Origin: Morinoia aosen
Lineage: Eukaryota > Arthropoda > Malacostraca > Amphipoda > Talitridae
DNA length: 64,000 nucleotides
Reading direction: 5' to 3'
Assembly: GCA_030386875.1 (NCBI GenBank)
Contig: CM059567.1
Location: 59,229,934 to 59,293,933 of the forward strand
The translations under genes were made by a program, and so were the position numbers. How positions within the stretch are numbered: the stretch's first letter is position 1; the number at the start of each line of letters is the position of its first letter. Positions 10,906 through 22,487 of this stretch are shown here, piece by piece. The notes under the pieces were generated by a model. It did no database searches, had not been told where the DNA came from, and was given only the letters and a program-made list of their open reading frames with translations.

Positions 10906-11639
10906 GGTAACAGTTAGGAACATTGCAACACAAGTTTAATCCTTCATGTCATACTGAGCGACTCCATAGAGCACATGCATGGGCGGTGTCTCGATTCCTT
11001 GCGATCATTTAATGAGGAGAATAATTAAATACATAGAGTGGAGCACTTGGAATTAAACTCAAGCACTGATCCTTTGATTAATAAATCAGCTACATTCACA
11101 AAATTTCACAACTAAAATAAATTAATTTAGTCCACCAAACACAGCAATTCACTCACGGTGAAATTTCTGAAAGCTCCTGAAGTTTACGTAGTAGCTCAAA
11201 AAAAAGAATCTCGCAACGGCAATAAGTTCGACTTTTACGGCACACCTCCATTGAGTAGACCTCACTCATCCTACTCATCTTACAAAATCTGGCGTAAATT
11301 TTCCGTTGGGGGCGAATTATACTTCCCATACTTGGAACGAAGCAATGCGATGACGCGCGACAACCGCGAAAAACATTTCAAGATCATGAGAAGGAATGCG
11401 TGAGGACGGGAGGAGAGCACCCGTTATTTAGCAGAAGGGGCCGATCTGGGCACTAAGAAGAGCTCGCCAGACCAGAAGGGGCAGTTTGCCATCAATTGCA
11501 GAGTGCCCTGGCGAGCTGAGCGGCAGCACGGGCCGTGCGCAGCGGAATGCCTCTAATGGAGCCCACCGCGACTTGATCTTATCTGCCTCAGGCAGCGGCC
11601 TTGCGTGACGCCCTGCTTTGTTGAGAGGCCACGTGACTT
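10906..11639. other. Non-coding stretch
   Basis: An 81-codon + frame at 11158-11403 is unrecognised. A GC-richer patch at about 11400-11640 precedes the next array. No promoter or gene was identified. Confidence 0.4.
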
Positions 11640-11970
11640 GCGGCTGTGTGGTGAGGCTACTGTGGTGCTGGGTGGTGACTTGCTGCTGGCAGTGAGACTA
11701 CTGTGGTGCTGGGTGGCGACTTGCGGCTGGCAGTGAGACTACTGTGGTGCTGGGTGGTGACTTGCTGCTGGCAGTGAGACTACTGTGGTGCTGGGTGGTG
11801 ACTTGCGGCTGTGTGGTGAGACTACTGTGGTGCTGGGTGGTGACTTTCGGCTGGTAGTGAGATGATTGTGGTGCTGGGTAATGAGTAATGGTGCAGGGTA
11901 GTGAGACTATTGTGGTTCTGGGTTACGAGTGGTGGTGCTGGGTAGTAGATAGTGGTGCTAGGTAGTGAGT
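11640..11970. repeat. 41-bp GT-rich minisatellite
   Basis: About seven units, the best with a period of 41 bp, carry GAGACTACTGTGGTGCTGGG and TGGTGACTTGC. The right-hand copies are shortened and degenerate (GTGGTGCTGGGTAGTGA). Confidence 0.88.
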
Positions 11971-12989
11971 AGTGTGATGGCCTCATGACTATGTACATTT
12001 CTGAAACTGTGGAAGAAATAAATCGATAGTGGCACTATCTTAGAAATACAATAAAACCAGAATTAAATAAAGAACTCAGATACGATACCAAAACTCATGG
12101 ATGGAGAATTTACTTACGCGGTCTGCTGCCATCTCTCACCTAATAAGGAGAAAGAGAAACTCAAAAAAACGAATTCATGTTAAAGAGTAGGCCCACAAAA
12201 AACTCAGTACGGTGAATGTATGTCTAGCATGCGCCACAAGCAGGTACAGGATACGTCTTCTGAACGCGGCACTGCCGAACCCGTCGTAGCCGAGACCCCC
12301 AGTTTTATCGAGTTTCATCGAACCACGAAAATAGAATAACAAATGAAAATGGAGTGCCACATCGATCATATATTGCATTGCATTTATACCATCATTTATT
12401 GGAATTAATTTCAGAATGATTTTGAGCATTCGTTCATTATCTTTTCATCATGTTCCAGTCCCTAAGTTTCGAAACAAGTATCGCAATTTCAAAACAAATT
12501 TGTCACAACTCACCTAGTCGCAGCTTGATCATATTACGATTCTTTCTTCACTAGATAAATAATTGTAGTGTATCTTGCTGTGACGCGGCGTTTTTTCGCT
12601 CAAGGAAAAATAATTGTCGAATTTTCAAGTAAGTTGTGATAAAAAAAACCTTTTGAAAATACTTTAGAACACCTTCTTATAAGGTCCTGAAAAGAAATCT
12701 AGAGTCTCACTTCCGATCAGAATACTAGTCGTGTAAGATCACCAAGTCAAATTTTGTCCCCTACATAACTGGTCCTAATAATGTAATTTGCCATGGTTAA
12801 TATCGTCGATCTTCAGTCTGCTCGTTTATCGAATATACTGTTAAATCCAGTTCTAGTTCATATTGTAAAATTAAGCATCTAATATCGAGTTAATTATCTC
12901 ATTGATCAGTCTAATGCGTCCCAAGTTCAAGTGAATTAGATTAAAAATTATTGTACTCCTTAGAATAACGTTGATGGTTGGATGCCCTA
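11971..12989. other. Non-coding stretch
   Basis: AT-rich, nothing recognised. Confidence 0.4.
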
Positions 12990-13115
12990 GAAGTTGTTGA
13001 ACTTATCCGGGCCCACAGGTAGCTATACTCAAATTTGACCATTGTACTAGACTTAAGAAACATTCTATCTCTGTATCACCTGTGGTAAATATATTGTTTA
13101 AATTATTTAAATTGT
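12990..13115 (+). repeat. R4 small dispersed repeat
   Basis: About 120 bp containing GGGCCCACAGGTAGCTATAC, CATTGTACTAGAC and an AT-rich tail TTTAAATTATTTAAATTG. Related copies lie at about 36826-36935 (+), 38765-38912 (-) and, in part, 2690-2830 (-). No terminal repeat or target duplication was resolved, so its class is unknown. Confidence 0.65.
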
Positions 13116-13641
13116 TTTTGGAGCGATGGTTACTTATATACACTGAATGATAGAAGCAAAACATCATTCTGCGACGCAACCAAGGGAAAAATATTTAGCG
13201 CACGTAGAAATATATAATATAATAACATCATACCCAAGTTGTAGACTGACGAAACCCAATATTTTAACCCCGAAGAGCCTTGCGTCAGTAGAGGGGCTAA
13301 AAAATGCAAAACAAAGAAAAAATTTCACCCAATAACAAATCTCCTATCACACATTTGGTTGCGACTAATAACTCGGCAAAAAACACTCACGAAATGAACA
13401 TTTACGAATACTTTAAACAACGTACATCAGCCTGAAATTCAAAAACGGTGCACCCTGCCTTTTTAGAAGTGCTGAAAAAGCAGTTCACATCAAGCAGGAG
13501 ACAAGGCTGTGACCCTTAGAAACCAAAGTAAGCAAAATCCTTCTGCGACCTCCGCGTCCTAAGCAACCAGGTAACACCAACGGTTTATTATGGACTCACA
13601 CTCAATCAAAGCTAAGCGTGAAACTAACTCGTGTAACATAC
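13116..13641 (-). other. Presumed intron start downstream of the large exon
   Basis: On the minus strand this follows the donor at 13641. The open frame runs 27 codons into it before the TAG at 13559-13561, which a transcript would only use if the intron were retained. Nothing else was recognised. Confidence 0.4.
13636..13641 (-). promoter_or_regulatory. Splice donor of the large exon
   Basis: On the minus strand the exon end CTCGAG is followed by GTATGT, a good match to the animal donor consensus, and gives phase 1. Reading past it adds only 27 further codons before a stop. Confidence 0.65.
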
Positions 13642-15337
13642 CTCGAGCTAAAGAAATCACGGTCTCTGAAGAGGTCCTCAGGAGTTCCCCGTACCGGCTC
13701 AAAGGTTTTCCACTGCGCTGATTCTTGCCCCGATCTCCAAAGTCGATTGCAGTTTTGGATTTAATTTTCGCCCCAGTTTTCAAGTTCGTTGACACGTTTT
13801 CAGTTATTAGCTTTCCGTCTTCAGTTTTGTGCGTTTGCCGTTCATTTAACCACGATGGATGTTTAGTTAAGTCCTGGTGACCATTAACAAACAACCTACT
13901 CTCGCATTGCGGACCAGATGGACTTTGCTGCACAATAATTTTTTCAACTATCATGTTTCTCGTTGCGTTACCACTAAATCGGGTACTAAATTTATCGGAT
14001 TTCGTTTCTGAAACTACGCCGTCTGGACAAAGCATAGAAAGATCATCACAAGAAACAGCATACGACGAATGTTTGACAATTTTCCAAGCATCTGAATTGT
14101 CGTTTTGTTTCCCCCCATCACTCAAGCCTGATATTTTGCGAGATGAATCCTCTAACCCAGCCTTATCTTTTGCCAAAACACAACGGCGTTGGAGCCGTCT
14201 CTTAGGTTCATCCTTCTGTTTATCTGAAACATCAATCAGGGATGTACTTATATATCGCTTCTCGTGAGGCGATTGTTTATTGGGTAGATCGAACTCTACA
14301 GTAAACGTTTGTATTTTAGCCGGAGAAAATTTTTGTCGCTGTTCAGGACTGTGTCCGTACTCTGCAGCACTTGATGTTGCTTTTGGTGCCCGTTTGTTGG
14401 CTGATTTTGGAATGTCGACTTCACCAGTTGACCACCGGACGCTGGGTGAACTTCGACCGAGAGCGAATTGTCTAGAAGTAACACTTCCACTTCTTGTGCT
14501 GCGAGGGACATTGGCAGAGCTTATCTTCATTCCTGAATCAGAATAACCTAACCTTTTATCAGGCCTAGTTTCAACCAAATGAATAGAATTGAGGCTGTTA
14601 TTCTCCCTAGGATCTTCGTTTATAGATTCAAGACTGTGAATGAACGATAACTTTTTGTCCTTGCTTCCGTGAACCTGTTGGTGCCTTTTACCGATAGAAT
14701 CAATGGCGGATTCGAGAGATGTCGAAAGCTTGCTGTCCAAATACTTATTACGAGACGCAAGCTTTCGTGACCGTTGACGAGGCAATGAGTGACTTCGAAA
14801 TTCTGAAAGCTTGACTCTGGATCGTGGTAAACTTCGGCGACGTCTTCCAGTGTCAGCAAAACTTACCTCTTTAGTGGGAGATTCAATAGTTTCGTAATCA
14901 GGTTCACTAGATACAGACTCATAAAGTGGATCATCGTCTCGAACTTTCTCCTGAGTTTCTTCTTCCAAAGACATAGGAAAAGAAGTTATCCTTTCTTTTC
15001 CACCATCGTGATCATCTGTCGTATTCAGGACATCATCGTAGGTCTCGTAAACATCACCGAAGTTTTGATAAGAATTATCGTAATTATTAGAATACGACGG
15101 ATCATTGTCTGGGAAAATTTTTTCATAAGTGTGGACAGTTTCTCCAAACTTCGGTCCGCCATCACGATGGCCGAGGCTCCCATAATAATTGTCCGAGAGA
15201 ATTTGTTGAGGTCTCCCCTCACTGTCGTCGGAAGGCGCCCGTTTTCTTTGGTTCGTGCTAGGCTCGGCCTCCGCTGGAGCATCGGACCGCTTGACGGTGA
15301 CGCGCACCTTCACGCGACGTCTCGTTATGACACGCAT
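13642..15337 (-). CDS. Large coding exon, unrecognised disordered Ser/Arg-rich protein
   Basis: This is the strongest coding signal in the window: 565 codons plus one base on the minus strand, with non-repetitive protein-like composition. The start is the first ATG after an in-frame stop (15509-15511), in an insect-like context ACAAATG. The exon ends at a good donor, CTCGAG then GTATGT, leaving phase 1. By residue: 1-17 is a basic segment (MRVITRRRVKVRVTVKR). About 48-105 is rich in Asp, Asn and Tyr. About 125-160 is acidic. At 165-192 there are RRRRSLPR and RSHSLPRQR, the second matching the 14-3-3 mode-1 pattern R-S-x-S-x-P. About 195-565 is Ser/Lys/Arg-rich without obvious globular domains, transmembrane segments or coiled coils. 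I do not recognise the family. A cytoplasmic scaffold or cytoskeletal protein is only a guess. Later exons must lie left of 13641 but were not found. Confidence 0.7.
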
Positions 15338-15540
15338 TTGTTGCTTCTTTTTTGTATTGTTTTGATTTCTTCTCTTTTGTAATGTTTTGGTTGCTTCTTT
15401 TTTGAATTGTTTTGGTTTCTTATTTTTGGAATGTTTTGGTTCCTTCTGCTTTGTATTGTTTTGTTTTCTCCTCTTTTGTATTGTTTTGTTTTTTTCTTTG
15501 TGTATTATTTAGGTCTCTTTTTTGTATTGATTTTTTATTG
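15338..15540 (-). repeat. A-rich (minus strand) 28-30 bp tandem repeat next to the start codon
   Basis: About seven imperfect units carry TTTTGTATTGTTTTGGTTTC on the + strand. On the minus strand they read as A-rich sequence directly before the ATG of the large exon, so they probably form its 5' untranslated region. In the coding frame they stay open for 57 codons (Lys/Asn/Gln-rich) back to a stop at 15509-15511, without another ATG. Confidence 0.75.
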
Positions 15541-16124
15541 CGTGTGGCACGTCACACTTCACTGCAGCAGCGGCGTACCGACTTTGTTGTTATTGTCCAG
15601 AGTCACATTGAAAGCCCAAGCTATTTACGACAGCTACATCGTGAAATTTCTAGGCCATCTTCTAGTAGGAAATAAAAGTTACACTTTGGTAACGAGTTTT
15701 CCCGCAGATTTGCTACACAAAGGCATCACAGTTTCCTGATAAACAGTGTAAACCTAAAAGGGAGAAACAGCGTGTACTATCTACGAAATATCTGTCAAAA
15801 AAACATCAAAATGTCAATAACAAGCCAACAAAAACTGAACACCTGGAAGAAAAATATTATTTTTTAATACATAAACCATAAAAAAGGTTAGTGATACATT
15901 CTTCCCAAACAGTTCAATTACATTTGATTGCTCAAAGTTTCAATGAAATTCATAAAGTATCAAGGTGAACTATACTACAACAGTTTTACACGTGCACACG
16001 CCCTTCGGTAGTTTTTAGTTATAGTTTTTGTTAACTATATTCGACACCCAGCGATCGCGACGGCATGAACGGAGCTGTCAGCGGGACCAAAACGAGCGAA
16101 GGGAATCTGAGCTTGATTGGTTAT
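15541..16124. other. Region upstream of the large exon
   Basis: It would hold the promoter or an upstream intron of the minus-strand gene. No TATA box, initiator or acceptor could be assigned with confidence. Confidence 0.35.
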
Positions 16125-16502
16125 AATAAAGTTTTAGCCTCCCTTACCACAACAAAGATGTTCAAAGACAAAAAAGATGGACCATTTAGTATGGAGTTAA
16201 GGGAACGTGGAACCTATGCACAAAGGGTGTTGCTGCAAAGAATCCCGTGCGCATAGAAACCGTAGGATGAGAAGGAAGGTTATAAAACAAGAGAAAGTTG
16301 AAGAAGAAAGTCAGAGGTGCTGAAAACAGGACAGCAGTGAACCGAAAAAAGATGGTCCTTAACAAAACAAAAAAAATTGTCTCAACAAAAAAAATGATTA
16401 CAACAAAAAGAAAGCCTACCTAACTTTCAACTCAGGTCCTCACATTTTCCCCCTGGGAGTGCTAATTCCCATAGATACAATAGTTGTATCCTCCTGAGAG
16501 GA
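16125..16502 (+). repeat. R1 dispersed repeat copy
   Basis: Begins TAGCCTCCCTTACCACAACA and includes GGGAACGTGGAACCTATGCA. It then has a subfamily-specific insertion (GCAAAGAATCCCGTGCGCAT) also seen in the 44.9-kb copy. It ends GATACAATAGTTGTATC then CTCCTGAGAGG. Confidence 0.8.
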
Positions 16503-17144
16503 ACAAAAGGACGTTACCGTCCAGTTTACCCAAAATAAATGAATGGCAATAATAAAACTGTGAGAACGAGCACCAAGCTCTACAAATCGCGTTACACTCA
16601 GTAACACGCTTCGGGTAACTCAGAACTTCGCGATGTCTCAAGCGAATTTAAGCTTGGATACATGATAAGGGGTTGAGTAAGTCAATACTAACAAGATAAA
16701 AAACCTGAACACCTGGATGAATCCTCGGTAATATTCTGGAATCCTCCCGTTCCTGGACTAACGCTACATCCTCATCTGCAAGATGAACTGATCTCTCGGG
16801 TCCCCTGGTGGTATCACTGACTCGTGAGGGGTATTACTCTAATGTACAAACTAAAGGCATTTTTACGCTATCATTGTTTACAGTGAACAATGCGGCCGCT
16901 ATTTTATTCATTCGTTACGTCCGTATATAAGTTGATGTCAAAAAGAAAGTTTATAATAACAGTTATTATTAAAATTATTTCCTTCCACATTTCAGAACAC
17001 TCGTTATATCAAAGTTTCCATGTTGCAAACTTAGCTTGTTTCCAGGCGCCATGCGTTGGACAACCTAAAACTCACGCAGCAATTTGAAAGTGGTAGACAA
17101 CTCTGGGTTGCTGCAAAATTATTTCTATTATTGATCAATATCAA
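16503..17144. other. Non-coding stretch
   Basis: Nothing recognised. Confidence 0.4.
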
Positions 17145-17408
17145 CACGTTAACTACATGTAAAACACGTGTGTGGCACGAAGTGTATTGGTCATCTACGT
17201 ACCGACATGAATGCAGGCCAGTTCAATTATTTCCCTCATTTTATACAACACATTTTAGCATACATGTAAAAATAATATTATGCAATTTATGTATCATGCT
17301 TTTTTGAAGGAACAAATATGCATTCGAACAATAAAATAAGTTTTTAAATGTTGCCACTCACAACCTGACCTATTCAACAGAAGCAACCGTGCAAACGTAG
17401 CTAGCGTG
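17145..17408 (+). mobile_element. TTAA-target MITE, family 2
   Basis: 264 bp with ends CACGTTAACTACATG and CGTAGCTAGCGTG as imperfect inverted repeats. It is flanked by TCAA (17141-17144) and CTAA (17409-17412), degraded forms of TTAA. The interior aligns with the other family-2 copies (ATCTACGTACCGACATGAAT, AACAGAAGCAACCGTGC). No coding capacity. Confidence 0.7.
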
Positions 17409-17587
17409 CTAAACAAGGACGGATTTTGCAGAGGTTGAGCAAAATATATTAAGCTCGAATACGTTAAATAACATAGCTTTGAATTATTTAACATATTGAC
17501 TGCTGTAGGTTAAACTGAAATTCAAAATTCAATGAAAATCAAAGTCAATTTTACTATTCGATCCTGAATATGACAAAAAAACATCAA

Positions 17588-17807
17588 CACTTTCACTGCG
17601 GCAGGTAAAATTGAAGTTTAAAGTTCAACTCAAATTTAAAGTCAATTGTAGTAAGCAATTTTGAAACAGCCAGCATTAACTGGATAGAGTCTTCTTTTAA
17701 TTTTGATTGAGTATTTGTGAATAATTAAGTTAGTGACTGCTGGTCGGTCAGTGGCATTATGAAAATCCCTTCCGTGTCTACAGGTGTCTCATGTAGCAGT
17801 CAAAGTA
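17588..17807 (+). mobile_element. TTAA-target MITE, family 1
   Basis: 220 bp with ends CACTTTCACTGCGGC and GCAGTCAAAGTA, flanked by TCAA and GTAA, degraded from TTAA. The interior carries the family-1 blocks TCAATTGTAGTAAG, TTAACTGGAT and TTATGAAAATCCC. A partial sister copy starts just upstream near 17490 (TTGACTGCTGTAGGTTAAAC). Confidence 0.75.
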
Positions 17808-17869
17808 GTAAATGGGTCGCCCTTTTATTTTGCTGTGATTAAGCATACAGGAAAATTGGGTTGGGAACC

Positions 17870-17943
17870 ACCGATAGGTCACGCCCTATTATGAAAATCC
17901 CTTCAGTGACCCCCAGGGGGTCATGCCGCAGTCAACGTGTAAA
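17870..17943 (+). mobile_element. TTAA-target MITE, family 1, 3' fragment
   Basis: Only the 3' third remains: TATTATGAAAATCCCTTC, a CACCGGTGG-like palindrome changed to CCCCCAGGGGG, and the end GCCGCAGTCAACGTG at about 17939. Confidence 0.65.
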
Positions 17944-19224
17944 AAAAGGGGTCTATACAATATGGCTACAGTGTGGGGTATGGTAAAAGGTGATATTCAG
18001 GTGAAGATTACTTTTATGGTTAAATTTTTCATAATTTCATATTGAAATTGAAAGAATGTTATTCAATGGCACATATAAGATGTAAGATAATTGAATTTCA
18101 AGCCAAACTTTGAGAAAAACAAGAAACAATGAAGATCTAGATCTACACGACACTACACATCTTAGTCTACACTAACAAAGACAAACAAGCTTGCTGCTAC
18201 AGTTTACATTTCATTTCACTCCAGTCTAGAAGTAACCATCCAAGAGTTATTCAAACCAGCAGATATCACAGTTTATGTTTGTCACACATGCATGATGAGG
18301 CAACAATTTTCACTTTAATTGCCCTCTCAAAATAAACAACTCTTGATGTCCCTACAGCGAAAACAACAACGCTTTCCTCCATCCAAACAAAATCGGCATT
18401 CAGCTGTGAAAACATTTCGGTCAGCGCCACACTTGCCCATTCCCCGTGGTGTCACGAACACGGTCAAATTTCTCCTGCTTTTCTCCTTGTTCCTCTGAGC
18501 TGATGTATGCACAGACAACAAATACTCAGGCGCTTCCACTTCAATTGGTTTGCCGGAAATTTTCACCACGATCAACAGGACGTCATCCATTCGAACTGTG
18601 CAACTGCACAAAGTTGATGTCTCCGATTCGAGCTCTTCCCATTCAAGTCCATCCCCCACGCATGGATGCGTATTGAAGATGTACGAAAATAAAAGTATTC
18701 AAAATTCACCAGGAGCGTTTAACCCAACGATGTTATTCTTCAAGTTTCAACGACAGTTTCGATACACACATGTTCACGATTGGCACAAAATGATAACATC
18801 GGGCGAAGTACGAAAGATGTTCAGATCCGCCTCACACCGAGAACGAGGACTGTGAACTGGCACTGTGATGGCACCAACTCGTACAACTGCACTGCTTGCT
18901 GCCTCCCGCACCATTATACTTCAATACACGTTTCTAAATCGCAACACACAACAATCACGCCGGAGTGGCATCAACACCAAGATGACGGCATCAACTACTC
19001 TCTCAGATTAACAACTCGCAGCAAAAGGCGCCATGAAAATGACAAAAACTGCCCGGAAAGCATTGTAAAAAATGAATCGACACGTTGGGTGGTATCTGGA
19101 AACAAGCCAGTCAGCTGCGTCCCTGAGCCCTGCACCACATGCCTCATTACGAGTGTCACAATTGTCCTGTAATTGGGATACCGAATGAGTGTTCCCTGCA
19201 AGCCGATACAGCGGCGCCGACTAC
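17944..19224. other. Non-coding or unassigned stretch with overlapping open frames
   Basis: Between 18327 and 19172 both strands carry open frames of 60-130 codons. The minus-strand frame at 18327-18659 has a Cys-rich C-terminus (C-R-F-C..C-C..C-R-C-R) but no ATG at its 5' end and no convincing splice sites. None is recognised, so none is called as a gene. Confidence 0.35.
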
Positions 19225-19560
19225 CAATAGAGATCGAGGAGTCCACTCGCTCGTTGTGCTTCATAATGTACTCGAATCCCCTGTTGAAATGAGTTTTTTT
19301 CTAAGTGAGGTCGCATTTGTTCTATGAGAGAATTTTTTGGAGATCGAAGAGTTCGCTTACTCGTTGTGCTTCATTGTGCTCTCGAATCTTTTCCTGAAAT
19401 GAGGTTTTTTCTAAGTTTGCTAGCATTTGTTTCATGAGAAAATGTTTGAAGATCGAGAAGTTTACGAGTTGTGCTCTCGAACCCCCAACTAAAATGAGGT
19501 TACCTTAAAGTTACTTAGTATTTCATTTATGAGAAACTGTTCGGAGATCGTGAAGTTATT
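19225..19560. repeat. About 110-bp degenerate tandem repeat
   Basis: Three and a half diverged units share GGAGATCGA.GAGTT, TCGTTGTGCTTCAT, CTCGAA, AAATGAGGTTTTTTCTAAG and CATTTGTTTCATGAGA. Confidence 0.75.
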
Positions 19561-20114
19561 TTGAACAGAGGTGATTTTAAAAGTAGATAGTATTCGTACT
19601 ATAAAAAATATATCGCTACTGATCATATAGTACCAGAAAATTGAATTTCGTCGATATCACTGGGAACAATATAGACGGCGAAATGTTGCTATGCACACTT
19701 TACATTTTTTCAGCCCCCAGTGCAAAGTTGCGAATAGCAGAACCATGAAGCAGCCTAGTACTTGAATTCATTATGTCTTAAATTCGTTTTCAGTAAAACT
19801 TCTATTAGTTTTTATTATCATAACTCATTTTCATTAGCCGATTGTCACATTAAATGAGAAAAATGATCATATGTCAGAGGTGACCCTCAGTGTCTCAGCA
19901 AACGACGATAACATTACTTTAAAGAAATAGATAGAAAATAAGAGAGTTCAAATGACTTATTTTATATGCAGGAGTTTGACATGATTATGCCACGGCTGCA
20001 ATCTTCGAAAATAAACGAAAATGAAAACATGAAATCTTAGCGTTGGAAACCACGACAGATTTGCTGAATCAATGCATTGAATCAGTTACATGATGCTCAC
20101 CGGGGCATCTCTGT
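19561..20114. other. Non-coding stretch
   Basis: Nothing recognised. Confidence 0.4.
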
Positions 20115-20612
20115 CTCCTCAGACCGTAACGTCCTCCTCAGACCATAACGTCCTCCTCAGACCGCAACGTCCTCCTCAGACCATAACGTCCTCCTCAGAC
20201 CGTAACGTCCTCCTCAGGCCGTAACGTCCTCCTCAGACCGTAACGTCCTCCTCAGACCATAACGTCCTCCTCAGACCGTAACGTCCTCCTCAGACCGTAA
20301 CGTCCTCCTCAGACCGTAACGTCCTCCTCAGACCGTAACGTCCTCCTCAGACCGTAACGTCCTCCTCAGACCGTAACGTCCTCCTCAGACCGTAAAGTCC
20401 TCCTCAGACCGTAACGTCCTCCTCAGACCGTAACGTCCTCCTCAGACCGTAACGTCCTCCTCAGACCGTAACGTCCTCCTCAGACCGTAACGTCCTCCTC
20501 AGACCGTAACGGCCTCCTCAGACCGTAACTTCCTCCTCAGACCGTAACGTCCTCCTCAGACGGTAACGTCCTCTTCAGGCCGTAACGTCCTGTTCAGACC
20601 GTAACGTCCTCC
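20115..20612. repeat. 19-bp minisatellite, CCTCCTCAGACCGTAACGT unit
   Basis: About 26 highly uniform copies of a 19-bp unit. Sporadic variants (ATAACG, GGCCGTAACG, AAAGTCC) lie mainly at the two ends, as expected for an array homogenised from its middle. The 22-bp array starts about 230 bp further on. Confidence 0.95.
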
Positions 20613-20839
20613 ACAAACACAAACATGGAAAATAGTATTTGGTCTGAATAAACGGAGAATGCTATCCATACTCAAGTAAATAAGGAACTATAGATTTGTT
20701 ATTTATTAAATCGTCGTCCCAACATTTCGCTGCAGTTTTAGTTTGTGCGTACCAAGAGTAACAATTCAGCAAGCAGGATCGAAAATTTTCAAAATGAAAA
20801 CTTAAGAACTGTATTATTGTACGGATGAACATTGCGAAC

Positions 20840-21240
20840 TAGTGAGGACATCATTGCGAGCCAGTAAGGACACCACTACGGACCAGTAAGTACACCACTA
20901 AGGACCAGTAAGGACACCATTGCGAGCCAGTAAGGACACCACTACGGACCAGTAAGGACACCACTACGGACCAGTAAGGACACCATAACGAACCAGTAAG
21001 GATATCATCACAGACCAGTAAGGACACCCCTACGGACCAGTAAGGACACCACTAAGGACCAGTAAGGACACCACTACGGACCAGTAAGGACACCACTACG
21101 GACGAGTAAGGACACCACTACGGACCAGTAAGGACACCACTACGGACGAGTAAGGGCACCACTACGGACCAGTAAGGACACCACTACGGACGAGTAAGGA
21201 CACCACTACGGACCAGTAAGGAGACCATACCGGACCACCA
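20840..21240. repeat. 22-bp minisatellite
   Basis: About 18 copies of a 22-bp unit, ACCAGTAAGGACACCACTACGG. GAGCCAG variants are at the left end, and alternating ACCAG/ACGAG variants at the right end suggest a 44-bp dimer. Confidence 0.95.
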
Positions 21241-21589
21241 GTCGTCAGTCTCACCCACACCCCTCACCCCATCAGGGAAGACCAACAGTAAACACAAACG
21301 GGCGCAACCTCAATTTTATATCTCCTAGGTCTGCGAGAAAAGGGCTGATGGTACGGGAAATTGGGCAGCAAATCCAAACAATGGCGTCTATGGCAGACGA
21401 AATCACGAGCGCAATGAGGCAGGCAGTGCAGCTGCGGCCAGGCCTCGGAAATGAACACAAGAGCCAGTGAACACAAGAGCTAGCGCTCGTCGGGGCCATC
21501 AACGTAATTTCAACCCTAACGCGCGGCAGTCTATAAAATTTGCGAGTTCATTTTAGCCGTGAGAAATGTAGCTTATTCTGATAAATGAT
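21241..21589. other. Non-coding stretch
   Basis: Nothing recognised. Overlapping frames of 70-76 codons on the minus strand are unassigned. Confidence 0.35.
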
Positions 21590-21865
21590 TAGATTAGATG
21601 GATCGATTTAAGCCTCCTTAATTGTAGCATAGGTGTTCCGAAGAGAGGAAGGTACCCTTTAGTATAGAGTTAAGGGAACGTGGAATCTATGCACAAGGTG
21701 CATTGGAACAGTATGAAAGTTCATGAAACAGCATACAAGAAGAAGAAGACAGTTATGGGAGCTGAAAAACCGGACAGCAGCGAACAGAAAAAAGATCGTC
21801 CATACCAGAAACAAGAAACCAATATTATTTCAACAAAAAGAAGGCCTCCCTAACCTACAGCTGGC
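21590..21865 (+). repeat. R1 dispersed repeat, 3'-truncated copy
   Basis: Starts in TTAGATTAGATGG and TTTAAGCCTCCTTAATTG. It contains GAGTTAAGGGAACGTGGAAT and AAAAACCGGACAGCAGCGAA. It stops after GAAGGCCTCCCTAACCTACA without the terminal hairpins. Confidence 0.78.
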
Positions 21866-22487
21866 ATCCCTAAATTACAAAGCAAAATCATGCAGTAGTG
21901 ACTGACTTTTCCGCAGAAATTATGAACTAAATTTTTATTCTACAATTTCATCAAGCATCCAAGACAGAATATCAGGGGATAGTTCACCTCGGCGTTACAC
22001 TAAAGATACATTTTAAATAAAATAAAATTTAAATCTCTTGTAAAACTTAAACCGAAAGGTAATACAGAGATATGGACAATTTCAAAATGAGCCCTTCGTT
22101 CACTATTTCATAGAAACACTTTTTCCACCATGACCCTCGTTATCTCTCGAGGGAAAACTCTATAGCGAATATAGAAAACCAATGTCGTTAACCTCAACAA
22201 AATAACACAATAAGCTTCCCATATCGAGCCGCTGAACTGAGGGCGAGGTAAAAAAATTCGATCTGCTCATCAGCAGCTTGGTTGAACCCACGCAGCCAGC
22301 CCGCGCGAAAGCGTTTCTACATCGCGGGTAACAACTTAAAGCAGACCAGAGAACACGGTCAACTTTGCAGAATGCCACTGAGGCTCACGGATATGTGCGG
22401 TACCAGCTGCGCCTCGGGAGAGAAAAGAGACCACGAAGCAAGGAAGTTAGATCCGTGGCAGCCCCCTTGCCACGAAGCATAAATTAA
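21866..22487. other. Non-coding stretch
   Basis: Nothing recognised. Confidence 0.4.
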
